Shown piece by piece: positions 26,895 through 35,548 of a DNA stretch of 64,000 nt. The DNA lies in contig NZ_DLHM01000005.1 of the NCBI RefSeq assembly GCF_002483205.1, positions 418,625 through 482,624 of the forward strand, read 5' to 3'. The notes below the pieces were generated by a model, which was not told the DNA's origin, searched no databases, and saw only the letters and a program-made list of their open reading frames with translations. The translations under genes were made by a program, and so were the position numbers. The DNA is from Flavihumibacter sp. UBA7668 (GTDB lineage: Bacteria; Bacteroidota; Bacteroidia; Chitinophagales; Chitinophagaceae). Each line of letters opens with the position of its first letter. The first letter of the stretch is position 1.

Positions 26895-29141
26895 TTATTT
26901 TTTTATGGTAAAGTAGAACGTAGAACCTTGATTTTCTATGGAATATACCCAGATTTTACCCCCATGTTGTTCAACAATTTTTTTACATATCGCAAGCCCT
27001 ATTCCTGTTCCTGAATACTCTGACATATTATGAAGACGCTGAAATATGATGAATATCTTCTCAAAATAATCCGACTCAATGCCTATGCCGTTGTCTTTTA
27101 CTGAAAACAGCCATTGATCTGCTTCTTCCTTACAACTGATTTGTATGCTTACTGGCGCTTCTGAGCGGTACTTTAATGCATTTCCAATCAGATTCTGCAA
27201 CAATTGCACCATCCCGGAATAATTCCCCTTTTGAAGTACCGGTAACTTTTCAAATTTAATTTTTGCCTCATTATCAGCAATTGCTTCCTGTAAGTTGAGG
27301 CAGACTTCCTTTACCACCTGCATCATATCAACCACATCCAAATTTCCAAGCGCATGTTCAATGCGGGAATACTCCAGCAGGTCATTAATTAGTTTTTTCA
27401 TCCGCTCTGCACCCCCAACCGCAAAATTGATGTACTGCCTTCCTGCATCATCTATTTTTTCCCTGTATCTCTTATCCAGTAACTGAAGAAAACTGCTAAC
27501 CATACGAAGCGGTTCCTGCAAATCATGGGAAGCCACAAAAGCAAAACGCTCCAGTTCCGCATTGGAACGGGCTAACTGTTCAGCTCTTTCTGATAATTCA
27601 CTGTTAGCCTGCTCAAGTGCCTGTTCATATAATTTTCGTTGCGTAATATCCTGAACCGTCCCACTGTAACGCACTACATTTCCCAACTGGTCTTTAAATA
27701 AACTCCCTTTTTCATGTACAAACCGGATAGAGCCATCCGGCAACAGGATGCGGTGTTGAAAATCGAGCTCTTCTTCCCCATTCAATACCCTGGCCCTTCT
27801 GGTTAAAAACTCCTCCCGATCATCCGGATGAACCGTCCCCATAAATTGTTCAAAACCCGGCTGAAAATTGGAAGGATGCCGTCCCCATATGGAAAACACT
27901 TCCATCGTCCAGAATAACTCCTTGGTCTCCAGATTTAATTCCCAATAACCCAGTTTGGCCAGTTTTTGTGCGGTTTCCAGTTTCTGGTTCAGTTGCCAAA
28001 GCTCCGACTGGTAGCTCCGGTTCATGGTGATATCGCGTGCATGGCAGGCAACTCCAACAACCTGATCACCTTCATAGATTGGATTAAAACTCGTTTCCCA
28101 CCAGATTTCCTGTCCGGGTTTCGTATAAATATCCATCGACTGCATATGGAATGCTTCGCCCGTTAATGCCCGATCATACAACACTTTCCAATACTGAATA
28201 TGCTCTTCCGGATAAGCAGCTTCCAATAACATGTTTTCTCCTTTTCGGATGGATACACCTGAGGTTAACGCGGTCGTATCAATGAAACTACGGTTCGCAG
28301 CAAGCAATCGATAGGAACTATCAATACTCCAGATCATATCGCTGGTGGAATTGATCAACGCTTCCCGGTTTCTTTCCTCCTCTATTTTTAGTTTCTCCAA
28401 CCGAACTCGTTCTGAAATATCATGTGACAGGACAAGCGCTGCAGGTTTGCCATTATATTCTATCTGGTGCGATGTTATATCCACATCAATCAGCTCTCCG
28501 TTTTTTTTAAGATGCCTCCATCTCCTTTTATGAACCAGATTAGCCCCCTCTTTTACCCGATCCAGATGATGCATCAGTCCCCGATCTTCTTCCGGCCGGA
28601 TCGAAAATGCCGTCATATCCAGAAATTCCTCCCTGCTGTATCCATAATGGCTGATCGCTTTTTCATTTACTTCCAGAAACTGTTTGGATTCCAGATCGAT
28701 GATCCACATCGGCAGTGGATTATTATGGAACAAATTCCGGTACCGATGTTCTGATTCCTCAATTCGAGCCTCAATTTTTATTTTTTCAGTTGCATCCCTT
28801 CCAACACAATAGAGCAATTGCGCTGCTTCATTCCAGTTGGCAGACCAGCGGATTATTGCCAAATTGCCATTTTTACAGCGTACCCGATTGTCAAAATGAT
28901 TCACCGGCTGGCCACTGATCGCCCTTGCCAGCATGGTTACACTGGATAACTGATCCGCATCTTCAATAAAACTTAAATAAGGTTTGCCCAGCATTTCCTC
29001 AAGGGAATATCCAAGAATTCGCGTCGCCGCCCGGCTCACCCGGGTAAACATACCATCCTGATTCATGGTACAGATGATGTCCAGCGAGGCATCCATGATG
29101 CGCTCATATTCCTGTATAATTCCTGTTTCGGTTTGCTGCAT
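26895..29141 (-). CDS. Soluble histidine kinase with four PAS domains
   Basis: A 748-residue cytoplasmic kinase. Four PAS/PAC modules can be followed: residues about 10-125 (MDASLDIICTMNQDG), 128-255 (NNPLPMWIIDLESKQ), 260-380 (NSTSDMIWSIDSSYR) and 390-510 (LGYWELNLETKELFW). The HisKA helix follows, with phosphoacceptor His in VASHDLQEPLRM, and the HATPase domain has NLIGNALKYR, DNGIGIE and GTGIGLA. No membrane helix is seen, so the signal is probably internal (redox, gas or small molecule). It is the first gene of a three-gene - strand operon with a receiver and a second kinase. Confidence 0.93.
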   Translation of the reverse strand: MQQTETGIIQEYERIMDASLDIICTMNQDGMFTRVSRAATRILGYSLEEMLGKPYLSFIEDADQLSSVTMLARAISGQPVNHFDNRVRCKNGNLAIIRWSANWNEAAQLLYCVGRDATEKIKIEARIEESEHRYRNLFHNNPLPMWIIDLESKQFLEVNEKAISHYGYSREEFLDMTAFSIRPEEDRGLMHHLDRVKEGANLVHKRRWRHLKKNGELIDVDITSHQIEYNGKPAALVLSHDISERVRLEKLKIEEERNREALINSTSDMIWSIDSSYRLLAANRSFIDTTALTSGVSIRKGENMLLEAAYPEEHIQYWKVLYDRALTGEAFHMQSMDIYTKPGQEIWWETSFNPIYEGDQVVGVACHARDITMNRSYQSELWQLNQKLETAQKLAKLGYWELNLETKELFWTMEVFSIWGRHPSNFQPGFEQFMGTVHPDDREEFLTRRARVLNGEEELDFQHRILLPDGSIRFVHEKGSLFKDQLGNVVRYSGTVQDITQRKLYEQALEQANSELSERAEQLARSNAELERFAFVASHDLQEPLRMVSSFLQLLDKRYREKIDDAGRQYINFAVGGAERMKKLINDLLEYSRIEHALGNLDVVDMMQVVKEVCLNLQEAIADNEAKIKFEKLPVLQKGNYSGMVQLLQNLIGNALKYRSEAPVSIQISCKEEADQWLFSVKDNGIGIESDYFEKIFIIFQRLHNMSEYSGTGIGLAICKKIVEQHGGKIWVYSIENQGSTFYFTIKK

Positions 29142-29461
29142 GGTTTAAAGGTTGTCAGAAGATCGCAGAAAAAAAGCGAAATACCAAAAGGGCACAAAAA
29201 TCTCTTAAAAAGAGAAGGTTTCGCGCCCCCCGGTTTCCATTAACCTTAGATAAAAAATCCGATACTAAACGGTCTTCATAGCGTGGATACAGTTTTACAT
29301 GGATCTGGACGGTTGGTTTTTCGGGACATTGGATACAGATTAATAACGGACCAACTACAGCACAAAGATGCAACCTGGCAGATTCCCCCACAATAGACAA
29401 ACTTGTCAATTCATGTAGAAAAAATGCGACAATGATTCTGTATTTTCCTTAATTTGTATAA
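29142..29461. other. Divergent intergenic region between kinase operon and LuxR-type regulator
   Basis: This 320-base spacer must hold the promoters of the - strand kinase operon and the + strand regulator. A frame of 84 codons on the - strand lacks family features and is probably chance. A small hairpin CTCTT-AAA-AAGAG lies at about 29200. I found only a degenerate -7 match (TTAATTTG at about 29449) before the regulator, too close to the start to be sure. No other feature seen. Confidence 0.4.
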
Positions 29462-30100
29462 GTGAAACATTTTCTACTCATTGACGATCATGAAGTTGTA
29501 CGTACCGGCATCGGCCATGTACTGGCTGAATTATTCCGCCCCTGTACCATCCATGAAGCAAAAGATGAAGCCACCGCACTCGAAAAACTGAAGGAGCGGA
29601 GCTTTGATCTCATCATTATGGATGTGTATATGCCAGGTACCGACACCTTCGGCATTATGGAATTTATTAAAGTCCGCCTGCCTGATGCAAGAGTGCTAAT
29701 TTTTTCTATGAGCGCCGAAAATATTTATGCCCCCCGCCTGATCCGTGCAGGTGCCAAGGGCTTCCTTTCCAAAAACACCGGCATTCAGGAACTGAAAAAA
29801 GCAGTCGAAACACTGCTGAATAACAAAATGTATATCAGTTCAGAGCTGGCCTTACAGCTGGCAACCGGCCTGCAGCAGGAAGAACCCTCCAATCCATTTG
29901 ATAAATTGAGCGGGAAGGAATTTGAAATCGCTTCCCTGATGATGGAAGGTAAAACCCTCACGGAAATCTCCATGATCCTGGGTACCAGCACCTCCACCGT
30001 TGGAACCCATAAAGCCCGGCTCTTTAAAAAACTCAATTGCAATAACCTGTTGGAACTCGTTGAATTGGGTAAAGCCTATCAGGCTTCCAAACGCTCCTGA
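29462..30100 (+). CDS. LuxR/NarL-family response regulator
   Basis: A 212-residue response regulator beginning at a GTG codon (29462), which gives the standard KHFLLIDDHEVVRTG N-terminus; no ATG lies close by. The receiver has Asp8-Asp9 and phosphoacceptor Asp54 in IMDVYMPG. The C-terminal LuxR helix-turn-helix runs over about residues 146-208 (LSGKEFEIASLMMEGKTLTEISMILGTS ... HKARLFKKLN, seen in separate motifs). It is the only DNA-binding output in this signalling cluster and is divergent from the HisKA_3 kinase operon, so it is the likely final acceptor. The last 22 bases overlap cobT on the other strand. Confidence 0.93.
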   Translation: MKHFLLIDDHEVVRTGIGHVLAELFRPCTIHEAKDEATALEKLKERSFDLIIMDVYMPGTDTFGIMEFIKVRLPDARVLIFSMSAENIYAPRLIRAGAKGFLSKNTGIQELKKAVETLLNNKMYISSELALQLATGLQQEEPSNPFDKLSGKEFEIASLMMEGKTLTEISMILGTSTSTVGTHKARLFKKLNCNNLLELVELGKAYQASKRS

Positions 30101-31119
30101 TTTGCGGAAACAAGGGTTTCCATTCCGGCCATTTCCCGTTGAAAAGCCACGGCCGACTGAACCAGCGGAATCGCCAATGCCGCTCCGGTTCCTTCTCCCA
30201 GGCGCAATCCAATATTCAATAATGGCTGCGCATCCAGGTAATGCAGAATCGCATGATGCCCCAATTCCCCGGAACAATGTCCGAATATGCAATTGTCAAG
30301 TACTGCCGGTTGTATTGCATGTGCCACCAATAAGGCTGCTGACGCAATAAAACCATCCACCACTATCACCAAATTCGATTCCCTGGCTCCAAGATAGGCT
30401 CCTGCCATCATCGCGATTTCATAACCGCCGAAATACTGCAGACTTTTTAATGGTGAATTCAGCTGGCAAATTGCCTCGTGCTGATCCAGTACCTCCTGTA
30501 AAGTGCTGCGTTTCTGCGCCAATTGGGCAGAATTGGCGCCTGTACCTTTTCCTACAGTCCGGCTCAACGGCAAGCGCATAATGGTTGACATCAGCAGCGA
30601 GGCTGCTGAACTGTTTCCTATTCCCATCTCCCCAAAAGCAATGGTATTGGTGCCCCGTTTCGCAATTTCTTTGACAATAAATGCACCCGCACCTATTGCT
30701 CTCTCCATCTCTGCAAAACTCATGGCTGCCTCAAATTGGTAGTTGTTGGTGCCCCGGGCAATTTTCGCATCAATAAAAGATGGATTTCCGTGATACCTGC
30801 TTAAGTCAGCATCTACCCCGGCATCTACAATGGTTAAACCCAATTGATGCTGCCGGCAAAACACATTGATAGCAGCGCCTCCTGCCATAAAATTATGCAC
30901 CATCGCGGCTGTTACATAAGCAGGATATGGATTTACCAAACCAGTTTTTGCTATTCCATGATCTCCGGCAAATACCACCACATGCGGCTGCCTTATTTCA
31001 GGTTCAGGAGTTTGCTGAACCATCGCCACTTTAAGGGCGATGGTTTCCAGCAAACCCAGTGAACTCACTGGTTTGGTCTTATTGTCAATTTTTTCCTGCA
31101 CTTGTTTTCGAAGGTCCAT
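30079..31119 (-). CDS. cobT: Nicotinate-nucleotide:dimethylbenzimidazole phosphoribosyltransferase
   Basis: A 346-residue CobT, which activates the lower-ligand base (alpha-ribazole phosphate synthesis) in cobalamin nucleotide-loop assembly. Landmarks are KPVSSLGLLE, VVVFAGDHGIAKTG, GGAAINVFCR, FGEMGIGNSS, KGTGANSAQ and the C-terminal LRLGEGTGAALA with the catalytic glutamate. It lies 9 bases after the BtuB-like receptor on the same strand and is therefore downstream of the cobalamin riboswitch. That fits remodelling of imported corrinoids rather than full synthesis; no other cob genes are in the window. Confidence 0.96.
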   Translation of the reverse strand: MDLRKQVQEKIDNKTKPVSSLGLLETIALKVAMVQQTPEPEIRQPHVVVFAGDHGIAKTGLVNPYPAYVTAAMVHNFMAGGAAINVFCRQHQLGLTIVDAGVDADLSRYHGNPSFIDAKIARGTNNYQFEAAMSFAEMERAIGAGAFIVKEIAKRGTNTIAFGEMGIGNSSAASLLMSTIMRLPLSRTVGKGTGANSAQLAQKRSTLQEVLDQHEAICQLNSPLKSLQYFGGYEIAMMAGAYLGARESNLVIVVDGFIASAALLVAHAIQPAVLDNCIFGHCSGELGHHAILHYLDAQPLLNIGLRLGEGTGAALAIPLVQSAVAFQREMAGMETLVSANQERLEA

Positions 31120-31128
31120 CAGATTGTT

Positions 31129-33093
31129 TTAGAACTGCCAGCGAATACCTCCCATCATGTTGAAACGACGGGCATTGTATCCAACCAAATCAAAATAACT
31201 TTGATCGGTTATGTTCCGCACATCAACATAAACGGAGAATTGTTTGGTCAGTTTATAGTTCGCATATAGGTCAAGATTATAATAGGATTTCAGATCCGCC
31301 ACCTCTGTACTGAAGGTGCTTGAATTGTAAAACAAATCCTGCCGTTTGTCTACCCAACGATAATTCACACCAACATAGAATGCATCCGTTAACTGATACC
31401 CGATATTGAAATTCACATTGTTCTTCGGACGACGGTACAAATTAAAATAACTGGTATCCTTTCCGCTTATGGTAGACGTATTCAGTTCTCCGTTTACATA
31501 AGTATAATTAGCTGTAATGGTCAGTTTGGAAATGGGTTTCCAGCTTGCTTCCAGTTCCAGTCCGCGATCAGCTTGTTTATCACCATTCTGATATTGTCCA
31601 TAGGGAGGTACAGTTAATGGCGCAAATAGAATTATATCTTTAATCGTTCTTCTGAAATAAGTAGCTCGTACAAATAGCTGATTGTTTTTGCTGCTGAATT
31701 GTATTCCCAGTTCCTGCTGCTGTGAACGCTCCGGTTCCAATGCCGTATTCCCATATTCACTGGCCAGATTATATACAGATGGCGCACGAAATGCAGAACC
31801 TGCTGAAGCAAAAATCTTCAGTTGTTTTATAGGCGAATAATAAGGATTCAATGAGTACGTCAGTGCATCTCCAAAATCCTGGTGCTGCGTAAAACGTCCG
31901 CCCATCTCAATACCAAAACGATTGTCTTTATGCAGATGCCCCGATACATAGGCACTCATCATACTTGCTTCCAGTGAATCCTTGCTCAAACTGCTGCCAA
32001 ATCCGCCAAAATCAGTGGCGATATCTGCCTGGTTGCGACGGTAATCTACCCCTGCAAGCAAACTCAGATTTGAATTGATGGTTGAGTTCAGGTACGCTTC
32101 TGCAAAAAATGAATTGCCTTTATAATTTCCACTGGACGGATCAAAGTCATTTGGTCCAACCGGATTGTTTATCGGATCACGATAATCCCGGTTCACCAGA
32201 TTGTAATTGCTGTGTACAACAAATTGTCCCTTTGGTAATTGCAAAATAGATTTAAGCCCAATTACCTGCTGGCGATTAAATACGGTTCTGTTTTTATCAT
32301 CTTCAAATGCGGCATCATCAATATCCGTTTTATAATCACTGAACTGATAATAACCCTGCACCTTCCATTGTTTTGTTGCCTGAAGTCCAACTGATAGATT
32401 TAATACATTCTGTTTAAATCCGTCTTTATCAAATCCGGCACCTCCGCTTGCATCATGTGCTGCTGAAAATCCACCTGATTGCAATCGGCTATACTGCGCA
32501 CTGTAATTCAGTTTGCCTTTTTGTCCGTCTATTCCAAGATTGCCTTTATAGGTATTGAAACTTCCCGCTGCCAGCTGTCCATTGATGCCAATGGCCTTGT
32601 TGGCAGTGCTTTTTTTTGTGATAATATTGATTACGCCGGCTACCGCATCTGATCCATATAAAACGGATTGCGCGCCTTTCAAAATTTCAACCCGCTCAAT
32701 CTGATCAATTGAAAAATGATTGATGTCAAATTCAATGGAGATTCCTGATGCATCCGTTACCGGCATTCCATCTATCAGGATCAATGTATTGGCGCTGCCG
32801 GAACCTCTTAAATAAACAGAAGGCACTGTGCCCAAATTATTTTGTGCTCCTGCCAGAAATAAACCGGCCTGTTCATTGAGTACCTGTGCCAGTGTTCTGC
32901 CTGCATTCTGTTCCAGTGTTGCCCGGTTAATGACCAAAACCGACTTACCCGTACTGCTTTGTTTTTGCGAAATTTTGTTGGCGGTTACCACCACTTCATC
33001 AAGGGGCGAAGGAAGACTGTCTGTACTTACCTGCTGACTCCATAGGGGGCTGCTGCATACTGTAGCAGCCACTAAAATCCATGTTCTTTTCAT
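31129..33093 (-). CDS. btuB: BtuB-like TonB-dependent cobalamin receptor
   Basis: A 654-residue outer-membrane receptor. The ATG at 33093 gives a good signal peptide (MKRTWILVAATVCSSPLWSQ); longer frames would run back into the riboswitch and are rejected. A TonB-box-like segment (LDEVVVTANK) precedes the plug domain (about 45-150: VYLRGSGSANTLILIDGMPV, RVEILKGAQSVLYGSDAVAGVINIITKK in parts), and a 22-strand barrel ends in the typical aromatic RWQF. The cobalamin riboswitch upstream identifies the substrate as a corrinoid. cobT follows 9 bases later. Confidence 0.92.
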   Translation of the reverse strand: MKRTWILVAATVCSSPLWSQQVSTDSLPSPLDEVVVTANKISQKQSSTGKSVLVINRATLEQNAGRTLAQVLNEQAGLFLAGAQNNLGTVPSVYLRGSGSANTLILIDGMPVTDASGISIEFDINHFSIDQIERVEILKGAQSVLYGSDAVAGVINIITKKSTANKAIGINGQLAAGSFNTYKGNLGIDGQKGKLNYSAQYSRLQSGGFSAAHDASGGAGFDKDGFKQNVLNLSVGLQATKQWKVQGYYQFSDYKTDIDDAAFEDDKNRTVFNRQQVIGLKSILQLPKGQFVVHSNYNLVNRDYRDPINNPVGPNDFDPSSGNYKGNSFFAEAYLNSTINSNLSLLAGVDYRRNQADIATDFGGFGSSLSKDSLEASMMSAYVSGHLHKDNRFGIEMGGRFTQHQDFGDALTYSLNPYYSPIKQLKIFASAGSAFRAPSVYNLASEYGNTALEPERSQQQELGIQFSSKNNQLFVRATYFRRTIKDIILFAPLTVPPYGQYQNGDKQADRGLELEASWKPISKLTITANYTYVNGELNTSTISGKDTSYFNLYRRPKNNVNFNIGYQLTDAFYVGVNYRWVDKRQDLFYNSSTFSTEVADLKSYYNLDLYANYKLTKQFSVYVDVRNITDQSYFDLVGYNARRFNMMGGIRWQF

Positions 33094-33209
33094 GTTGTTG
33101 AAAAAAGATTTTGTGACTGCTTCCGGAAATGAGGGTAGAAATATAAATGGCTGGATAACCGGCCCTTTACATCCCTGCTTTTCTCCCGAAAGCGGAATAT
33201 GATTGCTGT

Positions 33210-33415
33210 ACATGGCAGGTCTTCTGGCTCGTTTACTGGAGATCCCCTTCCCATCCGCCTTCGCTAAAGCATAGGCGGACAGTGGTTCTGGATCTTCAGG
33301 AGGATGATATACATCCCATTAACATTACAGCTACGGGGATAGCGCCGGGATTAACCGGACTTCCCTTTTAATCCTCATCAACCGGCGAAGCCGGCATCAG
33401 GGGAACCATTTACGC
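33210..33415 (-). ncRNA. Cobalamin riboswitch
   Basis: Read on the - strand, the region contains the conserved core in order: GGGAAGTCCGGTTAATCCC and GCTATCCCCGTAGCTGTAA (33325-33366), CCACTG and GGGAAGG flanking a variable hairpin, and the B12 box GCCAGAAGACCTGCC at 33214-33228. A GCCGGCTTCGCCGGT hairpin is in the 5' part. It lies about 120 bases ahead of the btuB start, so it should repress btuB-cobT when adenosylcobalamin or a related corrinoid is bound. The variable stem between CCACTG and GGGAAGG carries a 7-bp REP-like hairpin (33254-33279). Exact ends are approximate. Confidence 0.93.
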
Positions 33416-33435
33416 CGCGAAGATAGTTTTTTTCT

Positions 33436-35493
33436 TTACTGAACCCGGATGCCCGTAAAATAGTTTCTCCTTGCCGCAGCATTGTAGTACCGTCCGCCTA
33501 CTGCATTGATATCATTTCCCAAACTATAGTTTTGATTCAACAGATTGTCGGCACCGGCAAACCAACTAATGGCTCCGGTATTCCCTTTTTTACTGGTCAT
33601 TTTATAAAGAACAGCTCCCAGTTTTGCGCCAACCAACTGGTAGGCTTTCGCTTTAGCAGAATTGGCATCATTTAAAAAAATCGGATCAACATACTGATAG
33701 GTCAGATGTATATCCGCTTTTTGAAAAACCTGCAGGTCTAGTCCCGCAGCAACCGTTTGCCTCGCTATGCCGGGTATTCGATTGCCGCTGTAATCTGCTT
33801 CAATTTGGGTGAAATCACGGTATTGAAAAGGATGATAGGTATAACTGAACCAGGGCTGCCAGCTAAAATTCGGGTGTTGTTTTAAAGGAGAATACCTGGA
33901 TGCCAGTTCAATTCCCCACTGACGGGTGCTTCCTGCATTGGTGAAAAAATCGGCTCCACTGGCATCCCTTCTCTGTACGATGGCATCCTTCAACTGAAAG
34001 TAAAAAATATTGGCATCCAGCCAAATCCGTTGTTTTGCTACACGTCCCCTGAATCCCAATTCATAATTCCAGCCATATTCAGCCTGCAGATTGGTATTTA
34101 TTACACTGGTCGATGGCAATAATTCCGAACTGGTGGGTGGTGAAAATCCTTTGGCTGCCAGCGCATAAACAGTAAAAGTGTTTAGTTTACGGGCGATGGA
34201 AATCCTGGGCGCCCATTCCGCCTGCCCGCTGCTGGTAAATGCATAATTGGGTACCACCGATTCCCGGATAATACGGATGGTATTATTGTTGAAACTGATA
34301 CCGGCACTGATCTCCCAATTGGAATCGGGTTTCCATTGCGCCTGCCCAAATACCAGTGCGTTCACCGGTGTTAAGGCATCTGAACTTTGAAGCGTATCCT
34401 GCTCGCCACCCCGGTTTCCAAATACATTTACCTGATAATATCCTTTCTGCCATTCTGCTCCTGCAGAAAAATCCAGACTGCCGGATGATAGTGGTACCGT
34501 ATAACCAATTAATGCTCTTGTGCCAAAAGAGGGTTCCGTTCTTCTTTCGAAATTCCGGATAGTAGGATTTGTGATCCTGTTATACATGCCGTATAAGGTA
34601 GCTTCTAAACGCAATCTGGTAAACGGCGTGTACACTTGTTGTACTCCTCCATAAAATGATTGCTGATAAATAGTAGCTTTTGCATCCTGCGCAGAAGGGA
34701 AGGGGCCACCCGCCGGCCTGGCCTGTTTTGGATCTGCCTGATATTGGGCCAGTGTGAGTCCGCCGGGTGTCTGGTATTCCAGATCACTGTACAAAACAAG
34801 CGTACTTATCTTGTAATTCTCCGTTATTGCCTGCTTGTTTTGCCAGCTGATAAAATTCCGTCGCATGGAACTATGTTCGCGATAACCGGATGCCTGCTGA
34901 TGATGCAGTTGAATTCGGTTGTACTTATCTGTTGTGCCGGTTAATACTTGTGCATCGGCCTGAAATAATCCATTGCTGCCTCCGAGTACTGTTACCCGAA
35001 AAGGAATGGTTCCAATAACCTTACTACTGCCTGTTGCCAGTAGTGCGCCTCCCGATCCTGCTCCATATACTGATGCCGCAGGTCCGCGTAATACTTCCAT
35101 CTGTTCAAAGGCAGCAGGCGCAAATAAATTCAGATACGTATTCCCACCCGGATCTGTAATCGGGAATTGTTCATAATAAAAACGAACATTTCTTACACCA
35201 AAAGGAGAGCGGAGTGAACTGCCTCTTATGGCCATCCGATAACTGCCGGGCGAACGTTCCTCCATGCGCACACCGGGCAACGCATTCATGGCAGCAATTG
35301 AACTGCCGGGTGAATACCGGTTCCACTCTGTACTGCCAGCAATGGAAATGGCTGCAGGTACGGAAGCTAAGGGACTCCGTTGCACAAAACCCTGTACCAT
35401 TACAGAATCTAACTGAGTACGGGGCAGAGTATCGGTTGCCGGCAACTCATTCATCTGGATGCCGATGGTTGTAAAAAGTAAAAGCAGGTTCAT
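33436..35493 (-). CDS. TonB-dependent outer-membrane receptor, substrate unknown
   Basis: A 685-residue TonB-dependent receptor without a CarboxypepD-like N-terminal extension. After a short hydrophobic start comes the TonB-box region (LDSVMVQGF) and the plug (about 45-160, with RGSSLRSPFGVRNVRFYYEQFPI and MEVLRGPAASVYGAGSGGALL in parts). The barrel ends in YFTGIRVQ. The signal peptide is short, so the true start could be debated, but no better ATG lies upstream without entering the divergent promoter. It ends 20 bases before the cobalamin riboswitch and is not under its control. Substrate could be an iron chelate, copper or a corrinoid. Confidence 0.88.
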   Translation of the reverse strand: MNLLLLFTTIGIQMNELPATDTLPRTQLDSVMVQGFVQRSPLASVPAAISIAGSTEWNRYSPGSSIAAMNALPGVRMEERSPGSYRMAIRGSSLRSPFGVRNVRFYYEQFPITDPGGNTYLNLFAPAAFEQMEVLRGPAASVYGAGSGGALLATGSSKVIGTIPFRVTVLGGSNGLFQADAQVLTGTTDKYNRIQLHHQQASGYREHSSMRRNFISWQNKQAITENYKISTLVLYSDLEYQTPGGLTLAQYQADPKQARPAGGPFPSAQDAKATIYQQSFYGGVQQVYTPFTRLRLEATLYGMYNRITNPTIRNFERRTEPSFGTRALIGYTVPLSSGSLDFSAGAEWQKGYYQVNVFGNRGGEQDTLQSSDALTPVNALVFGQAQWKPDSNWEISAGISFNNNTIRIIRESVVPNYAFTSSGQAEWAPRISIARKLNTFTVYALAAKGFSPPTSSELLPSTSVINTNLQAEYGWNYELGFRGRVAKQRIWLDANIFYFQLKDAIVQRRDASGADFFTNAGSTRQWGIELASRYSPLKQHPNFSWQPWFSYTYHPFQYRDFTQIEADYSGNRIPGIARQTVAAGLDLQVFQKADIHLTYQYVDPIFLNDANSAKAKAYQLVGAKLGAVLYKMTSKKGNTGAISWFAGADNLLNQNYSLGNDINAVGGRYYNAAARRNYFTGIRVQ

Positions 35494-35499
35494 TTTTTA

Positions 35500-35530
35500 T
35501 TTGCCGGCTAGGCTTTTGGATTTATATTGG
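35500..35530 (+). promoter_or_regulatory. Promoter for the amino-acid permease
   Basis: TTTG at 35500-35503 and TATATTGG at 35523-35530 are separated by 19 bases, the standard spacing of the Bacteroidota -33/-7 promoter (TTTG, TAnnTTTG). The -7 box has one mismatch. The permease ATG is 18 bases further on. Confidence 0.55.
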
Positions 35531-35548
35531 GTAAAGATCGGGACTAAC

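Noticed and set aside
29155..29409. 84-codon frame on the - strand in the kinase/regulator spacer
   Set aside because: No recognisable features, cysteine-rich random-looking sequence and no supporting start context.
31129..33213. Longer form of the BtuB receptor starting inside the riboswitch
   Set aside because: The extra 40 residues are not signal-like and the ATG at 33093 gives a good signal peptide.
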